Positions 9,977 to 19,500 of a stretch of 44,207 bases of DNA are shown piece by piece. Below the pieces are notes generated by a model that was not told where the DNA came from, ran no database searches, and worked only from the letters and a program-made list of their open reading frames with translations. A program made the position numbers and the translations under genes. The stretch spans positions 1 through 44,207 of the forward strand of contig CAIRND010000077.1 in NCBI GenBank assembly GCA_903879825.1. Reading direction: 5' to 3'. Each line of letters starts with the position of its first letter. The first letter of the stretch is position 1. The stretch comes from an uncultured Geobacteraceae bacterium. GTDB taxonomy: Bacteria > Desulfobacterota > Desulfuromonadia > Geobacterales > Pseudopelobacteraceae.

Positions 9977-11098
9977 TTATCTGCAAAACATGCAATCGCG
10001 CATGTCGGTCACATTAATAGTGTTTGAGTTTTGTATAGCCAGAACCACATTTGTTAATTCTCGGGCGCTAACATAATGCAGGGTGCCCCCGTTCTCTTCA
10101 CTAAAGTCGTGCAATCCGCTGAACAGTTTCGATAAGTTGTTATCATCAAATAACATTTCCATAATTCCCTCTTGAGTCCCATGGGTATAAATTTTAACAA
10201 AAACATGTTCCCCTGCACCGTCGACACTAATTCCTGTATTTACCCAGGAATGAATTCTCTCTAAAGTTGGCGGATTATTTGCGAACAAGCCACCATTCTC
10301 GATCCCCGGCAAAAAGCCGGATTTCCGATGTTTCCAGGTAAGACACAAGGGACCTTGAACCATCAACAAGCCCTCCCCTTTTTTACCGACTTCTGCATTC
10401 ACACCCCAATCATGAGATTTAGGCTTTCCAGATTCATCGACCGCGTAATATATGCTGTTCACTTTCCGTGTCTGTGTTTCACTCGGTGCAGATGGCAGGG
10501 TAAAGTCTGCATAACATCCCGTTTCCTGAAGAATTGATATTTCATCATTCACCCCGCACCATCGACCGTCATGTCGAGAGTTGGCCAATGCCCAGTTTCC
10601 ATGAATAAACCCATAGGATATTTCTCCGCTGTGCCTGCTTTTCGACAATAATCCATGTTTTTCATAGAGGCGGTTTTTGTAATCGACAAGCGTACTACGC
10701 AGGTTTTTCGATGTATCGTTATCATGATGCAGGTGAATCTCCACCTCTCCGAAACCAGCCTGGCACAACTTTGCAAGTTCATTCATGTCTTCTTCCTGAT
10801 ACTCTTCCTCAGGATAGAAAAATGTGTAGTTCAATGACCGGCCATCGGAGTCGGGATATCTCTCCGCAATTTTCGGATATTCACACATCCAACGATGGAT
10901 ACGTTTTTTGGCTGTCACCCTGTCTGCCTTGTTCCAGTAGGGTTCAAAATGATCACAGATACAAAAATAGATATGTTTCGGGTTCACAGCCGGATCGCGG
11001 TAATTTCGATTAAATTCCCTGTGCAGGTAGTACGGAAGCCATTTCAGGGTATTGGTAATTTTTCTGATCATTCGGTATGTTCGATTGTTCTTCGTCAA
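9977..11098 (-). CDS. Polysaccharide deacetylase-like beta/alpha-barrel protein, function unassigned
   Basis: This 373-residue protein has no signal peptide. It shows possible metal-site motifs of the deacetylase (NodB-like) barrel superfamily: CDHFEP (Asp49/His50), then a strand ending in HLHHD at residues 122-126, and further along GFIHGNWALANS. The match is to motif style only, so the reaction is uncertain; a de-N-acetylase or similar hydrolase acting on a lipid-linked sugar is plausible. The start is a TTG at 11098, nine bases after the previous stop. An ATG at 11071 is an alternative, and neither has a clear ribosome site. Its place among glycosyltransferases suggests cytoplasmic glycan tailoring. 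Confidence 0.6.
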   Translation of the reverse strand: MTKNNRTYRMIRKITNTLKWLPYYLHREFNRNYRDPAVNPKHIYFCICDHFEPYWNKADRVTAKKRIHRWMCEYPKIAERYPDSDGRSLNYTFFYPEEEYQEEDMNELAKLCQAGFGEVEIHLHHDNDTSKNLRSTLVDYKNRLYEKHGLLSKSRHSGEISYGFIHGNWALANSRHDGRWCGVNDEISILQETGCYADFTLPSAPSETQTRKVNSIYYAVDESGKPKSHDWGVNAEVGKKGEGLLMVQGPLCLTWKHRKSGFLPGIENGGLFANNPPTLERIHSWVNTGISVDGAGEHVFVKIYTHGTQEGIMEMLFDDNNLSKLFSGLHDFSEENGGTLHYVSARELTNVVLAIQNSNTINVTDMRDCMFCR

Positions 11099-11107
11099 GC
11101 CAACAGG

Positions 11108-11911
11108 TTAGACTGCCGGCGAAGAAAACCATCCTCCATGCTTCCTGAAGTAATAGACAAGACCCCAAAAATGACTCAGGGATATTCTGGAAAAAGGCTT
11201 CTTGTGACTGATCTGCTGGGTGTGATGCAATACAGTGACGTCAGGAAAATACCTGATTTTTTTTCCTGCTTTGCGCACTCTCAAACAAAAATCAAGGTCT
11301 TCAGGAGAGTAGAAGATATTCTCATCAAAGTAACCGACAAGATCGACCAAATCTCTGCGAAAAAACCAGCAGGCTGATATTGCGGAATCAACGTCCATTT
11401 GGTGTGAAAAAGGGAAGACATCATAAAAATCGAGGTTGGACATGTTAATATTAAAAATGGCCTTCGGTAATTTAAGCAGTTTGTGGCAGAACGTTGGAAA
11501 TTTCTTTATAGATTCTTGTACAGCACCGTTATCTAATACTAACTTTGGCGCTACGATGCCAAGTTCACTGTCTGCTTCCAACGCAGTCAAAATCATTCTG
11601 ATGTCTCCTACAAGCATTTCAGTATCTGAATCAATAATACAGATATATGTTCCTTGAGCCCGTCGTAATCCCAGATTCCTTGGAAAAGTAGTTCCTTTAT
11701 TTGCATCCAGGTAAATAAAATGGAACATACCTGACTTCATAAAATCAAAGTATTCATACAATGGCTGTGGATTGTCTTTTGATCCGTTATCAATAACTAT
11801 AATTTCATAAGTGACATAATGCCTCTCACACATTGACATGATTGAATCAAAGCATTTGCCTATATACTTTTTGGAGTTCCAACTTAATATGACAAAAGAT
11901 ATATCGGGCAT
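11108..11911 (-). CDS. Glycosyltransferase family 2 (rhamnosyltransferase-like)
   Basis: This 267-residue GT-A enzyme has SFVILSWNSKKY at the start, the DNGS nucleotide-binding motif at 41-44 and the metal-binding DSD at 94-96. A C-terminal SPEDLDFCLR segment follows the GYFDE region and is common in rhamnosyltransferase-like GT2 proteins. The ATG at 11911 has GGAG seven bases upstream. It lies between the lipoprotein gene and the deacetylase-like gene in the same operon. The sugar specificity is not determinable. Confidence 0.88.
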   Translation of the reverse strand: MPDISFVILSWNSKKYIGKCFDSIMSMCERHYVTYEIIVIDNGSKDNPQPLYEYFDFMKSGMFHFIYLDANKGTTFPRNLGLRRAQGTYICIIDSDTEMLVGDIRMILTALEADSELGIVAPKLVLDNGAVQESIKKFPTFCHKLLKLPKAIFNINMSNLDFYDVFPFSHQMDVDSAISACWFFRRDLVDLVGYFDENIFYSPEDLDFCLRVRKAGKKIRYFPDVTVLHHTQQISHKKPFSRISLSHFWGLVYYFRKHGGWFSSPAV

Positions 11912-11930
11912 TTCACCACTCCATAGCCAG

Positions 11931-13022
11931 TCAGGGCGTCACAAGTCCATCCATACGCAACACTTCAAAATTCGATCCTTTTACGCTCCTTAACTCGCTC
12001 AGCAATGCATCATTGTTCCAGCGTTCATCCGGCGCACCGCTGAGAAACCAGTTCGAGCCATTGTCGGCCACAAACATGCCATAGGTCTTAAGTGCCTGGA
12101 GAATTGCTTTTGTCTCATTGCTAAAACTGCCGGGAATTGTGTAACTGGCCTTTAGCCGCACCCGCATCCCCATGGGAGGACGATTTAGGCTTATATCGTT
12201 TGAAGCCCAGTGCGTGGCAGGAGGAAGATAGGCTTTACGGGTAGTATTTACTGTAAAGCGGAGGGCATGGCGAATTATGCCACTGGCAGCTTCCTCGTAG
12301 CGCACAAGACCTGGGAAAACCGGCAGACCTGCCGCATCACTGCTAGTCCAGCCGTTATTTCCGCCAGGTCGCACAATGTTGGAATCGAGATTGAACAAGG
12401 CTCCGCAGCTTGCCGCCCAGCTACCGTCCTTCTGCGGAAACGCACTGGCCATTTCATAAAGACGGTTTGCATCTTTATCAATTACCAGTACATGCCGATC
12501 TCCGCTGAAAGTTGAACCGTCCGCATGAAGACCCTCGATAGGAGCATTGGCAGGCACCGGATACGGCCCTGGATCGCTCTGGTCGCGGTAATCAAAAAAA
12601 ACGATCGGAACTTTTGGCTGGGTACCGGAAACGATAAAATACGGTATGCCGATAGGAGCACCTCCGTAAAGACCGGCACCAAAATCAGGATGAAGACCCG
12701 TGTTGATGCCAATATTCAATACAATCGCAACAGAGTTGGGATCCACCGGTGCCGTTGAAATATCAGTGTTCCATACATTGTCTTTCGGGAAGGAAATCGC
12801 GCCGTTCAGATTGGCACCACTCCCCGTATCTGCACCCTTCAGGTCGCCATATTTGGCCGTCGGCACACTGGTCGAAACGGTCGGCGAAGCTTGAGCCCCT
12901 CCTCCGCTGCAACTGCAAACGAACAGACTAACGACTGCTATAACAAAAACAGAACGAAGTCGAATTCGTTTCCCATTGTGAGATTCCACTTTATGTTGCT
13001 GAATTATTTGTGTGTTTTTCAT
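11931..13022 (-). CDS. Predicted outer-membrane lipoprotein of unknown function
   Basis: I choose the ATG at 13022 (363 aa), with GGTGG five bases upstream, over an in-frame GTG at 13031. The N-terminus is basic, then hydrophobic, then has a lipobox VCS-C, so Cys38 is probably lipidated. Ser at +2 favours the outer membrane. The first part of the mature chain is low-complexity Ser/Thr/Gly/Ala. The rest is a globular domain beginning FPKDNVWNTDIS, with GDRHVLVIDKDANRLYEM and several Trp-, Asn- and Gly-rich loops, which I do not recognise as a named enzyme. Being sandwiched between glycosyltransferase genes suggests a role in surface-glycan display or processing, but no function is claimed. Confidence 0.75.
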   Translation of the reverse strand: MKNTQIIQQHKVESHNGKRIRLRSVFVIAVVSLFVCSCSGGGAQASPTVSTSVPTAKYGDLKGADTGSGANLNGAISFPKDNVWNTDISTAPVDPNSVAIVLNIGINTGLHPDFGAGLYGGAPIGIPYFIVSGTQPKVPIVFFDYRDQSDPGPYPVPANAPIEGLHADGSTFSGDRHVLVIDKDANRLYEMASAFPQKDGSWAASCGALFNLDSNIVRPGGNNGWTSSDAAGLPVFPGLVRYEEAASGIIRHALRFTVNTTRKAYLPPATHWASNDISLNRPPMGMRVRLKASYTIPGSFSNETKAILQALKTYGMFVADNGSNWFLSGAPDERWNNDALLSELRSVKGSNFEVLRMDGLVTP

Positions 13023-13070
13023 GATAACCACCGTTCATCTCGATATCAGATCGGAAGATTAATTCGGTTG

Positions 13071-14276
13071 CTACATATGAACGTTTGACAATACAGTGTC
13101 CATGGACTCACTGAAATTGGTGAATGAATAATTATTTGTTATAACGTTTGATAGATTTTGTACGATGCGGGAGTAATGTTTTTTGTCATTGCTGAGTTTC
13201 TTGTATTTTTCAATGAAGCACTCTGGATCACTGAATATCATAACGTTTTTTTCATCAGTCAATCCTAGTCCGTACGCACCAATTTCAGTTGAAATCACCG
13301 GGCGTCCGGCAACCCCGGATTCAAGTATTTTCAGCCGAGTCCCGCCGCCTGCAAATAATGGGACTATGACAACACCGCATTTGTTGTAAAAAGGCACAAC
13401 ATCAGGAGAATCGGCATTTAACTCAACATTGGGAGTATTTTGTGTGAGATTTATTAATTCTGCGGGAGGACACTTTCCGACAATGACAAGACGCACGTCC
13501 TCGTATTCTTCGACCATGCGCGGAAAGACTTCTTTTATAAACCAGATAATTCCCTGCAGGTTCGGTTCATAAGCAAGCGATCCGACAAAAAGAATATTTC
13601 TGATATTTGAATGCCCGTCTTTGCAAAAATCATCTGGCAACTCCATTCGAGGAGACACATTAGGTACTACATAACATTTTGATACCAGGTTCGGATTACT
13701 AACTTTTATTTTATCCAGATGCGAAGAGAACAGAATAAACCCAAATCCAAAACAGCTCTTGTAATATTTCTGCAGAATATATCTGTCTATCAGTTTTTTA
13801 AGCGTACCAAAGCCATTGATGTTAGCAGTACTAGAATCATATAAGGTTTCTGTGACTATATCATCGACATCAAGGATGATTTTTTTCTTATTGTTGGTCG
13901 AACATTTAAGCAAAGGATATGCTGATTGAATGTATCGGCAGACAATATAGTCGTAATTTTCTGCCAGTATTATATCCCTTATTGCAATTTCTGTTTTAGG
14001 GACAAAGAAATTGGTCAGCCACGTTTTTTTATGTATGAGTTTATCATATATACTTTTAACGAATCCTTTTTTGCACGCTTTATCAGTCGGTTTAGTTATG
14101 AAATATTCTTGGGTGAAAGGGCTTTTAGATAGTGAAGAAGGCTTCTGGCTTGAAAGACAAAGAATGTCAACAGTACCATACTGTTTAAAATACCTGACGA
14201 AGTTCATTGACCGTATAGCGCTGCCATTATCTTCAGGCAGAGGGTATTTCGGTGATATTAAAAGTGTCTTTGTCAT
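13071..14276 (-). CDS. Glycosyltransferase family 4, EpsH/PEP-CTERM-associated type
   Basis: This 401-residue GT-B enzyme begins TLLISPKYPLPEDNGSAIR and contains DVDDI near residue 135. The C-terminal half starts FVGSLAYEPN near residue 229 and has the donor-binding stretch GGGTRLKILESG near 318, followed by STEIGAYGL. Sugar transferases beside EpsH/exosortase systems share this GGGTRxKxLE pattern in place of the standard E-x7-E. The ATG at 14276 has AGGGA at about eight bases. Substrate unknown. Confidence 0.88.
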   Translation of the reverse strand: MTKTLLISPKYPLPEDNGSAIRSMNFVRYFKQYGTVDILCLSSQKPSSLSKSPFTQEYFITKPTDKACKKGFVKSIYDKLIHKKTWLTNFFVPKTEIAIRDIILAENYDYIVCRYIQSAYPLLKCSTNNKKKIILDVDDIVTETLYDSSTANINGFGTLKKLIDRYILQKYYKSCFGFGFILFSSHLDKIKVSNPNLVSKCYVVPNVSPRMELPDDFCKDGHSNIRNILFVGSLAYEPNLQGIIWFIKEVFPRMVEEYEDVRLVIVGKCPPAELINLTQNTPNVELNADSPDVVPFYNKCGVVIVPLFAGGGTRLKILESGVAGRPVISTEIGAYGLGLTDEKNVMIFSDPECFIEKYKKLSNDKKHYSRIVQNLSNVITNNYSFTNFSESMDTVLSNVHM

Positions 14277-14296
14277 GTATATTTCCCTGGTTACTT

Positions 14297-15178
14297 TTAT
14301 CTATTCAAACGCAATAGCCTGAAACTTATGTAATCCCTGCAATAAACGGTTGCAAAACAGCTTGTTCCAACGACGATATTTTTTAGAAGCCTCAAAACCG
14401 TTGTTATTTCCCAATACGCCAACTTTAATATGCCGACATCTCTGTTGAGAATATGCTTGCAATAGAAAGCCCCTTTGCCAATTTCATAGCCGTTTTTAAG
14501 TGCCCTGACTTGATGGTTTGTACGTCTTCCATGATTATGGTAAACACATACCGTCGGAGAGTAGATCATCTTGAAGCCATTTTTATACACTCTGTAAATG
14601 AAGTCCGTATCTTCAGCAGATTTAAAGAGAGTACCCGCACCAAACCTGCCGTCAAAGCAGCCTATCTGATCAAATACGTTGCGATAAAAAGCCATATTAC
14701 AGCCATGAATGCAGTCAAAAACGTGCTCGGCCGATGAAAACAGACTTCTCCTTTTAGAAGTTTTTATTGTAACGGGTTTGTCTCGCACATCGTAGAGCTC
14801 TACCCTTCCTCCAATTCCTGACAGTAACGGGTCTGAGCTAAATTCCTTAACAATGCAGGCCAACCAGTTCTGATCAACGAAGCAGTCGTCATCCGTGAAT
14901 GCGATTATTTCTCCATGTGCCGCTGCTATTCCGGCATTCCGAGCGTGCCCGAGCCCCGGTTTCTCTTCAAAAACATATTTCACATTCATTGCTGATTGCG
15001 TATCAAAATTCTGTATTACAGCCTTTGTGTCATCAGTTGAGTTATTATCAACAACAATCAATTCCAAGGAGACATCCGGTTGTACCTCCATAGTCTCAAA
15101 TGTACCCAGGCACTCCTCAAGCGCTCTGGCTCTATTTTTCGTACAGATTACAACTGAAATTGAATTAATATGTTTCAC
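14297..15178 (-). CDS. Glycosyltransferase family 2
   Basis: This 293-residue GT-A enzyme has SVVICTKNR at the start, the DNNSTDD nucleotide-binding motif at 44-50 and the metal site TDDD at 95-98. KSAEDTDFIYR probably carries the catalytic acid. The start codon is GTG at 15178, supported by AGGAG eight bases upstream. The C-terminal hydrophobic stretch (about 250-285) may bind the membrane. It follows another GT2 gene after about 70 bp. Confidence 0.9.
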   Translation of the reverse strand: MKHINSISVVICTKNRARALEECLGTFETMEVQPDVSLELIVVDNNSTDDTKAVIQNFDTQSAMNVKYVFEEKPGLGHARNAGIAAAHGEIIAFTDDDCFVDQNWLACIVKEFSSDPLLSGIGGRVELYDVRDKPVTIKTSKRRSLFSSAEHVFDCIHGCNMAFYRNVFDQIGCFDGRFGAGTLFKSAEDTDFIYRVYKNGFKMIYSPTVCVYHNHGRRTNHQVRALKNGYEIGKGAFYCKHILNRDVGILKLAYWEITTVLRLLKNIVVGTSCFATVYCRDYISFRLLRLNR

Positions 15179-15249
15179 TGTTACAACTCCTGATATCCCG
15201 ATATAAATATTGTCTGCAAACTCTGTAGATATATTTTAGCCAATTGAAA

Positions 15250-16266
15250 CTAACAGCCTGCATTAAGCACGTTTGCATTACATTTTCGACCATACTGAAA
15301 ATAATTGATTATTGAACGTAAGGTTGGCCAAATCAGATGCAGCCTCTGTTTCCAAATTAAGCGAGACCATACTTTTTCATTATGCAATGTGGGCCACAGT
15401 TCACCTGCTAATGTCTGTAACTTTCGGCATTCCACCCAACTTCCGCATTCTGCAGCAGAATAAGCATCCCACAAAATTTTCTGAGCTAGGTTTTGGTACG
15501 CGAGAGTCCATAGCCTGGTACTGTCATCAATCATCCTTCCATATTCCGTAAAAAGCCTGTCAAATGCGGCCTTAAGCTGCTGGTGATCCATAACGCCAGG
15601 ATAATTCAACGACATATTGTCCGCGTGTTTTCGGTAATAAGCCTGGTAGTCATTTACAACACCCACCGAAGCATGTGCTCCAAAACGCAGCCACATCTCC
15701 ATGTCACACGCGTGCGGTATTTCCGTGCGATATCCCCCGAGTTTTTTCTGCATCTCAGTCCGAACGATTGCTGTTGGCGTTGGAACAAAGTTGCTGACCA
15801 GTTCGCAGGCTCGTTCGAGAAATTGCTGGCTCGTAATTACTTCCCAATTCTCCGGACTGGTGTTCAACGGCACTTCCGGCATCGGTTCTCCTGATTGGAA
15901 TCGAATTTCCTTGCCGTACGTCAACGACACCTCCGGATGGCAGTCCATAAAATCGGCTGCACGCTTTAGCGACCCTTCGATGAGTACGTCGTCGGCGGAT
16001 AACAGAAGCATATAGTCTCCACGAGCCCATTCGATACCTTCATTATATGTCCGAACATGCCCTAAATTCTGGCTGTGCCGCCGGAATTCCACCCGCAAAT
16101 CCTGCGCTGCCAGTTCTTTGCATATTTCGGGAGTATTATCAGATGATGTATCATCTATGATGAGCACTCTGGCATCCACACCGGCCTGCGATAAGACGCT
16201 TTCCACACAGGTGCGCAAAAAAAGGGCGTAGTTATAACTGGGAATGACGACATCTACCTGACTCAT
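15250..16266 (-). CDS. Glycosyltransferase family 2, first gene of the glycosyltransferase block
   Basis: This 338-residue GT-A enzyme starts VDVVIPSYNYA, with DDTSSD at 38-43 and the metal site SADD at 90-93. A long C-terminal helical region lies beyond the catalytic domain. The ATG at 16266 is preceded by GGAG at about five bases. It is the first gene after the 238-bp intergenic region that holds the perfect hairpin, so a promoter for the downstream glycosyltransferase operon probably lies there. I could not identify convincing -35/-10 boxes. Confidence 0.9.
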   Translation of the reverse strand: MSQVDVVIPSYNYALFLRTCVESVLSQAGVDARVLIIDDTSSDNTPEICKELAAQDLRVEFRRHSQNLGHVRTYNEGIEWARGDYMLLLSADDVLIEGSLKRAADFMDCHPEVSLTYGKEIRFQSGEPMPEVPLNTSPENWEVITSQQFLERACELVSNFVPTPTAIVRTEMQKKLGGYRTEIPHACDMEMWLRFGAHASVGVVNDYQAYYRKHADNMSLNYPGVMDHQQLKAAFDRLFTEYGRMIDDSTRLWTLAYQNLAQKILWDAYSAAECGSWVECRKLQTLAGELWPTLHNEKVWSRLIWKQRLHLIWPTLRSIINYFQYGRKCNANVLNAGC

Positions 16267-16504
16267 GATATCTCCACCGTAAATGAGAGTGAAACAACAC
16301 AGACGATGTCAATTCATAATCCATAAAACATGCCAAAGCGCGTTTACATGAATATGCAATTTGTTTCAGCTTGTTATAGGGGGAACGGTGAATGGATTTG
16401 ATTCAGAAGATGGCTGTGATTTGTAGAGATAGAGTTATATTGCAGCAGTAAACTGCTGCAATATAACAATAAATATGGAGTGTTACTTTTTTTTCACGTG
16501 TTCA
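16267..16504. promoter_or_regulatory. Intergenic boundary between the secreted-protein block and the glycosyltransferase block
   Basis: This 238-bp gene-free region separates the stop of the PHP-domain secreted protein from the start of the first GT2 gene. It holds a perfect inverted repeat (listed separately). On the minus strand it also has a TTGACA at 16312-16307 without a matching -10 box, and a TGGCATG at 16335-16329 without a convincing -12 element. A promoter for the glycosyltransferase operon is likely by position but not demonstrated. Confidence 0.4.
16434..16467. terminator. Perfect 15-bp hairpin, possible transcription terminator or processing site
   Basis: The arms are GTTATATTGCAGCAG and its exact reverse complement, separated by a four-base loop (taaa on the + strand). 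It lies 38 bp beyond the stop of the PHP-domain gene, in the direction of transcription. No run of U follows it on the minus strand (the next bases read TCTATCTC), so it is not a standard intrinsic terminator. It could be a Rho-assisted stop, an mRNA 3'-end stabiliser or a protein site. Confidence 0.55.
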
Positions 16505-19500
16505 TCATTTATGTTTAAAAATTGCCCCGTTCTGAGCCCACCCATACCCTGTACTCAGATTAAAAATTGTTGATATTTGTTGATTGCCACTCAATATTTG
16601 ATATTCCATGGCAAGCGGTTGATGAGTGTTTGAATCTTCGGTCGGAATAGCAATCATAGTGAATCCGGGACCTGCACTTGTGACGGCATTACCATTATGG
16701 GTACCGGAACCGATGGCAAGATTTCCTGCTAAAGTCGGGGTCATATTTCCGGAAGTGGGCGTCGATCCCGAACCTGTCGCTCCAGCTGTCGCGTCAAGTG
16801 CCAATACCGCATCTATTCCGGAAAATTCAGCGACTGCCATTGATATCTGACCACCGGATTTGACGGTGTTGACGGTAACGGCAACCGCACCACCAATAAT
16901 GTTCGTTGTATAGTAGATTGCACTGTACGCTCCTTGAGAAACAAGCACAGTACCGGCGATTTTGTAGATATTACCCAAACTATCGGTAACGGCAGTTGCG
17001 GCAGGCAAATTTGGCCAACCCGAGACCGAAACAACAATAAAATTACCGGCAGTGGCATTTGAAGAAAGAGTTGCCGTCAGATTCTGTGCGCTGGCGGTTA
17101 TGCTGGAAGCTTTTTGAACTAAAGCGATGTTATTGGAAGTTGTGATGCTCACTGCGCTGCTCATAGTGCTATTACCGGCGGCGTCATACGCTTTAGCGGT
17201 AAGGAGGTGAGTGCCATTCGACGTGAGTCCACTGTTCCAGGACCAGACATAAGGACTCATGGTGTCTGTCGCCTGAAGAGCGCCATCAAGGTAAAATTCT
17301 ACTTTTGTCACACCAATAGTATCAGTGGCGTTTGCACTGACGGTAATTGCACCTGAGACCGTTGCCCCATTGCTTGGTGAAGTAATTGAGGCAGATGGCG
17401 GAGTAGTGTCTACTGTACCGGCTTCAGAGGCAATCTTCTGATAGAGGACCTTGGCGGCTTGATACCGTGCCTGCGCCGCAGTTCGCTCTGTCGGAAGGAA
17501 CGAACTCCAAGCGCCACCTGACGAAGTCTTCGCTATCAGATTATCCATCCACTGCACGTAAAACTGCGCATCAGCCGAACTGGCACGTACCGGCGCATTA
17601 TTTACCATCACAAACACTGCTGCGGTATGAACCATATGACCGTTGCTCCCCATCCTTCGCGCGGTCAGCCAACCACTCTTTGCGAAATTCACTGTTGCAC
17701 TCAGGCTTGCGGGAGTGCCCGAGCTAACTGACGCCTGCCTGCTGGCTATGACAACGCCGTTTTGCACCAACTCGATCGAGCCAGTCAGACTTTGCGTTGC
17801 CGTCCACTGAATATTCACCTGAACACTCCCTTGCCCCGTCAAGTTGATCTCATCTCCAGGGGTGGCAGTACCATTCACCGTCAAATTCAAAAATTCGTTA
17901 TGCCCGTTTCTCGACACAACAGTTCTTCCATTTGCAATTCCATTGATCCAGTTGCCATACGTCATCTGCCCACCGGCTACTTGTGAATAGGTCAAGAGAG
18001 AACCGACTGGATCGCCGCAATTACACGGATAGTCTGTTCCCCCCGCAAAACCGGGACGAAAACCGCAGTTAAGCAAGCGGTAATAGGCATTAATGAAACA
18101 GTCTGGACACAATGGAGCACTGACTCCAGGTGCCGCTGCCCCTCCACAGGTGGAATTGGAGTCATCAACGTCCTCCGAAATAAAGTCACTCGCCCCCAAA
18201 GCCACTTCGACGGGATACTCAATGGGGGTACAACACGTCAAACCATTCGGAATAGTGTTAGTGTCGTCCAGGTACTGCATATGGGCAAACCCTGCAATGC
18301 CGCTGCGCTGATGAACCCAGTTGAAAATGGGATAGGTATATTCATCCCACACCTGGAATGCCTGACTAAGACCCAATGCCACAATGTGCCCTCCCAGCGC
18401 CTGGTGAGGAAACTGAGGATACGTAGGATCCCAGTGCCACTCAGCATCCCAATGTACGATCCGCCCCGGCGTTGACGCAGAGGCATCTTGTCCATTAACA
18501 AGCGGCAGATCAGTTGTGGGGTTTTGAAGCTCGCCGTTACCCATATCGGCCAGCAGGGATATGACGGAGAGATTATTTGTGGCCATTTTTCCATACAAGC
18601 TTGACATCGTTTCCGGAGAGTTGCCACAGCTCCGATGTACATGCATATCTCCCGCATACCAGCCAGACGGCTCAGGTCCCGCTGTTTGCAATGTAATGGT
18701 AACGCTCGCATTTCTGCTCACCGACACATTGCCGGCGGCATCTTTTGCCCACGCGTAGAGAGTTTTGCTCCCTGATGATGCACAGGTGTACGTGGTGGGG
18801 GATGTTGCCGACCACCCGGTGAGCGTTGCGATTGGAGCGGTAGCCGATTCCGTGACCAGGTAACCGGTAACACCGACATTGTCGATAGCAGTAAAGCTAT
18901 TTATCAAAACGGACAGTGTCGTGGCGGTGGCCGGAGTAGTGAATGCTGTCACCGTTGGCGGAGTCGGATCGGCAGATGCAATAGAGCTGAACACGACATC
19001 CACCCAGTAATTTGAACTTTTCCAGTCCTGGGTGGGGAATTTGCTGGCCGAGCCATAAGCATACACGCCATTGAAACCGGATACTCCGGCCGCCAAGGCA
19101 TGAAGTGGAGGACTGTCAATGCCCTTACTTGCAAAATAGTTCTGGTCGTCGCTGTAGTGCCCCACATTAGTATGGTAGGAGGCCACGTAAATCGTGTTTG
19201 CGATGATGGCTACAGGAGTCGCAAAGTTCACCTGCTGCCAGCCGGAGGAAGTTTCACCGGCAAAGGTAGCCGTGGCAAGAAGTGCACCACTGCTCGTCCA
19301 AAGATTACCGATGTGGGTTCCGGTATTGGATTTCGCCTTATAGAAACGGATGCCGGATATGGAGCCGTTCGAATCGGCACGGAATTTCACCCCCACTTCG
19401 ATTGCACTGTCAGGGCCGTCGTCAGCCACTACGGGAGTCGCCGTGCCGGGCCAGATAGTGTAATTAGTTGCTGCGAAGATCGGCGTTATCGGAAACATGA

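Noticed and set aside
16307..16312. TTGACA on the minus strand as the -35 box of a glycosyltransferase-operon promoter
   Set aside because: No reasonable -10 box is found 16-18 bases downstream.
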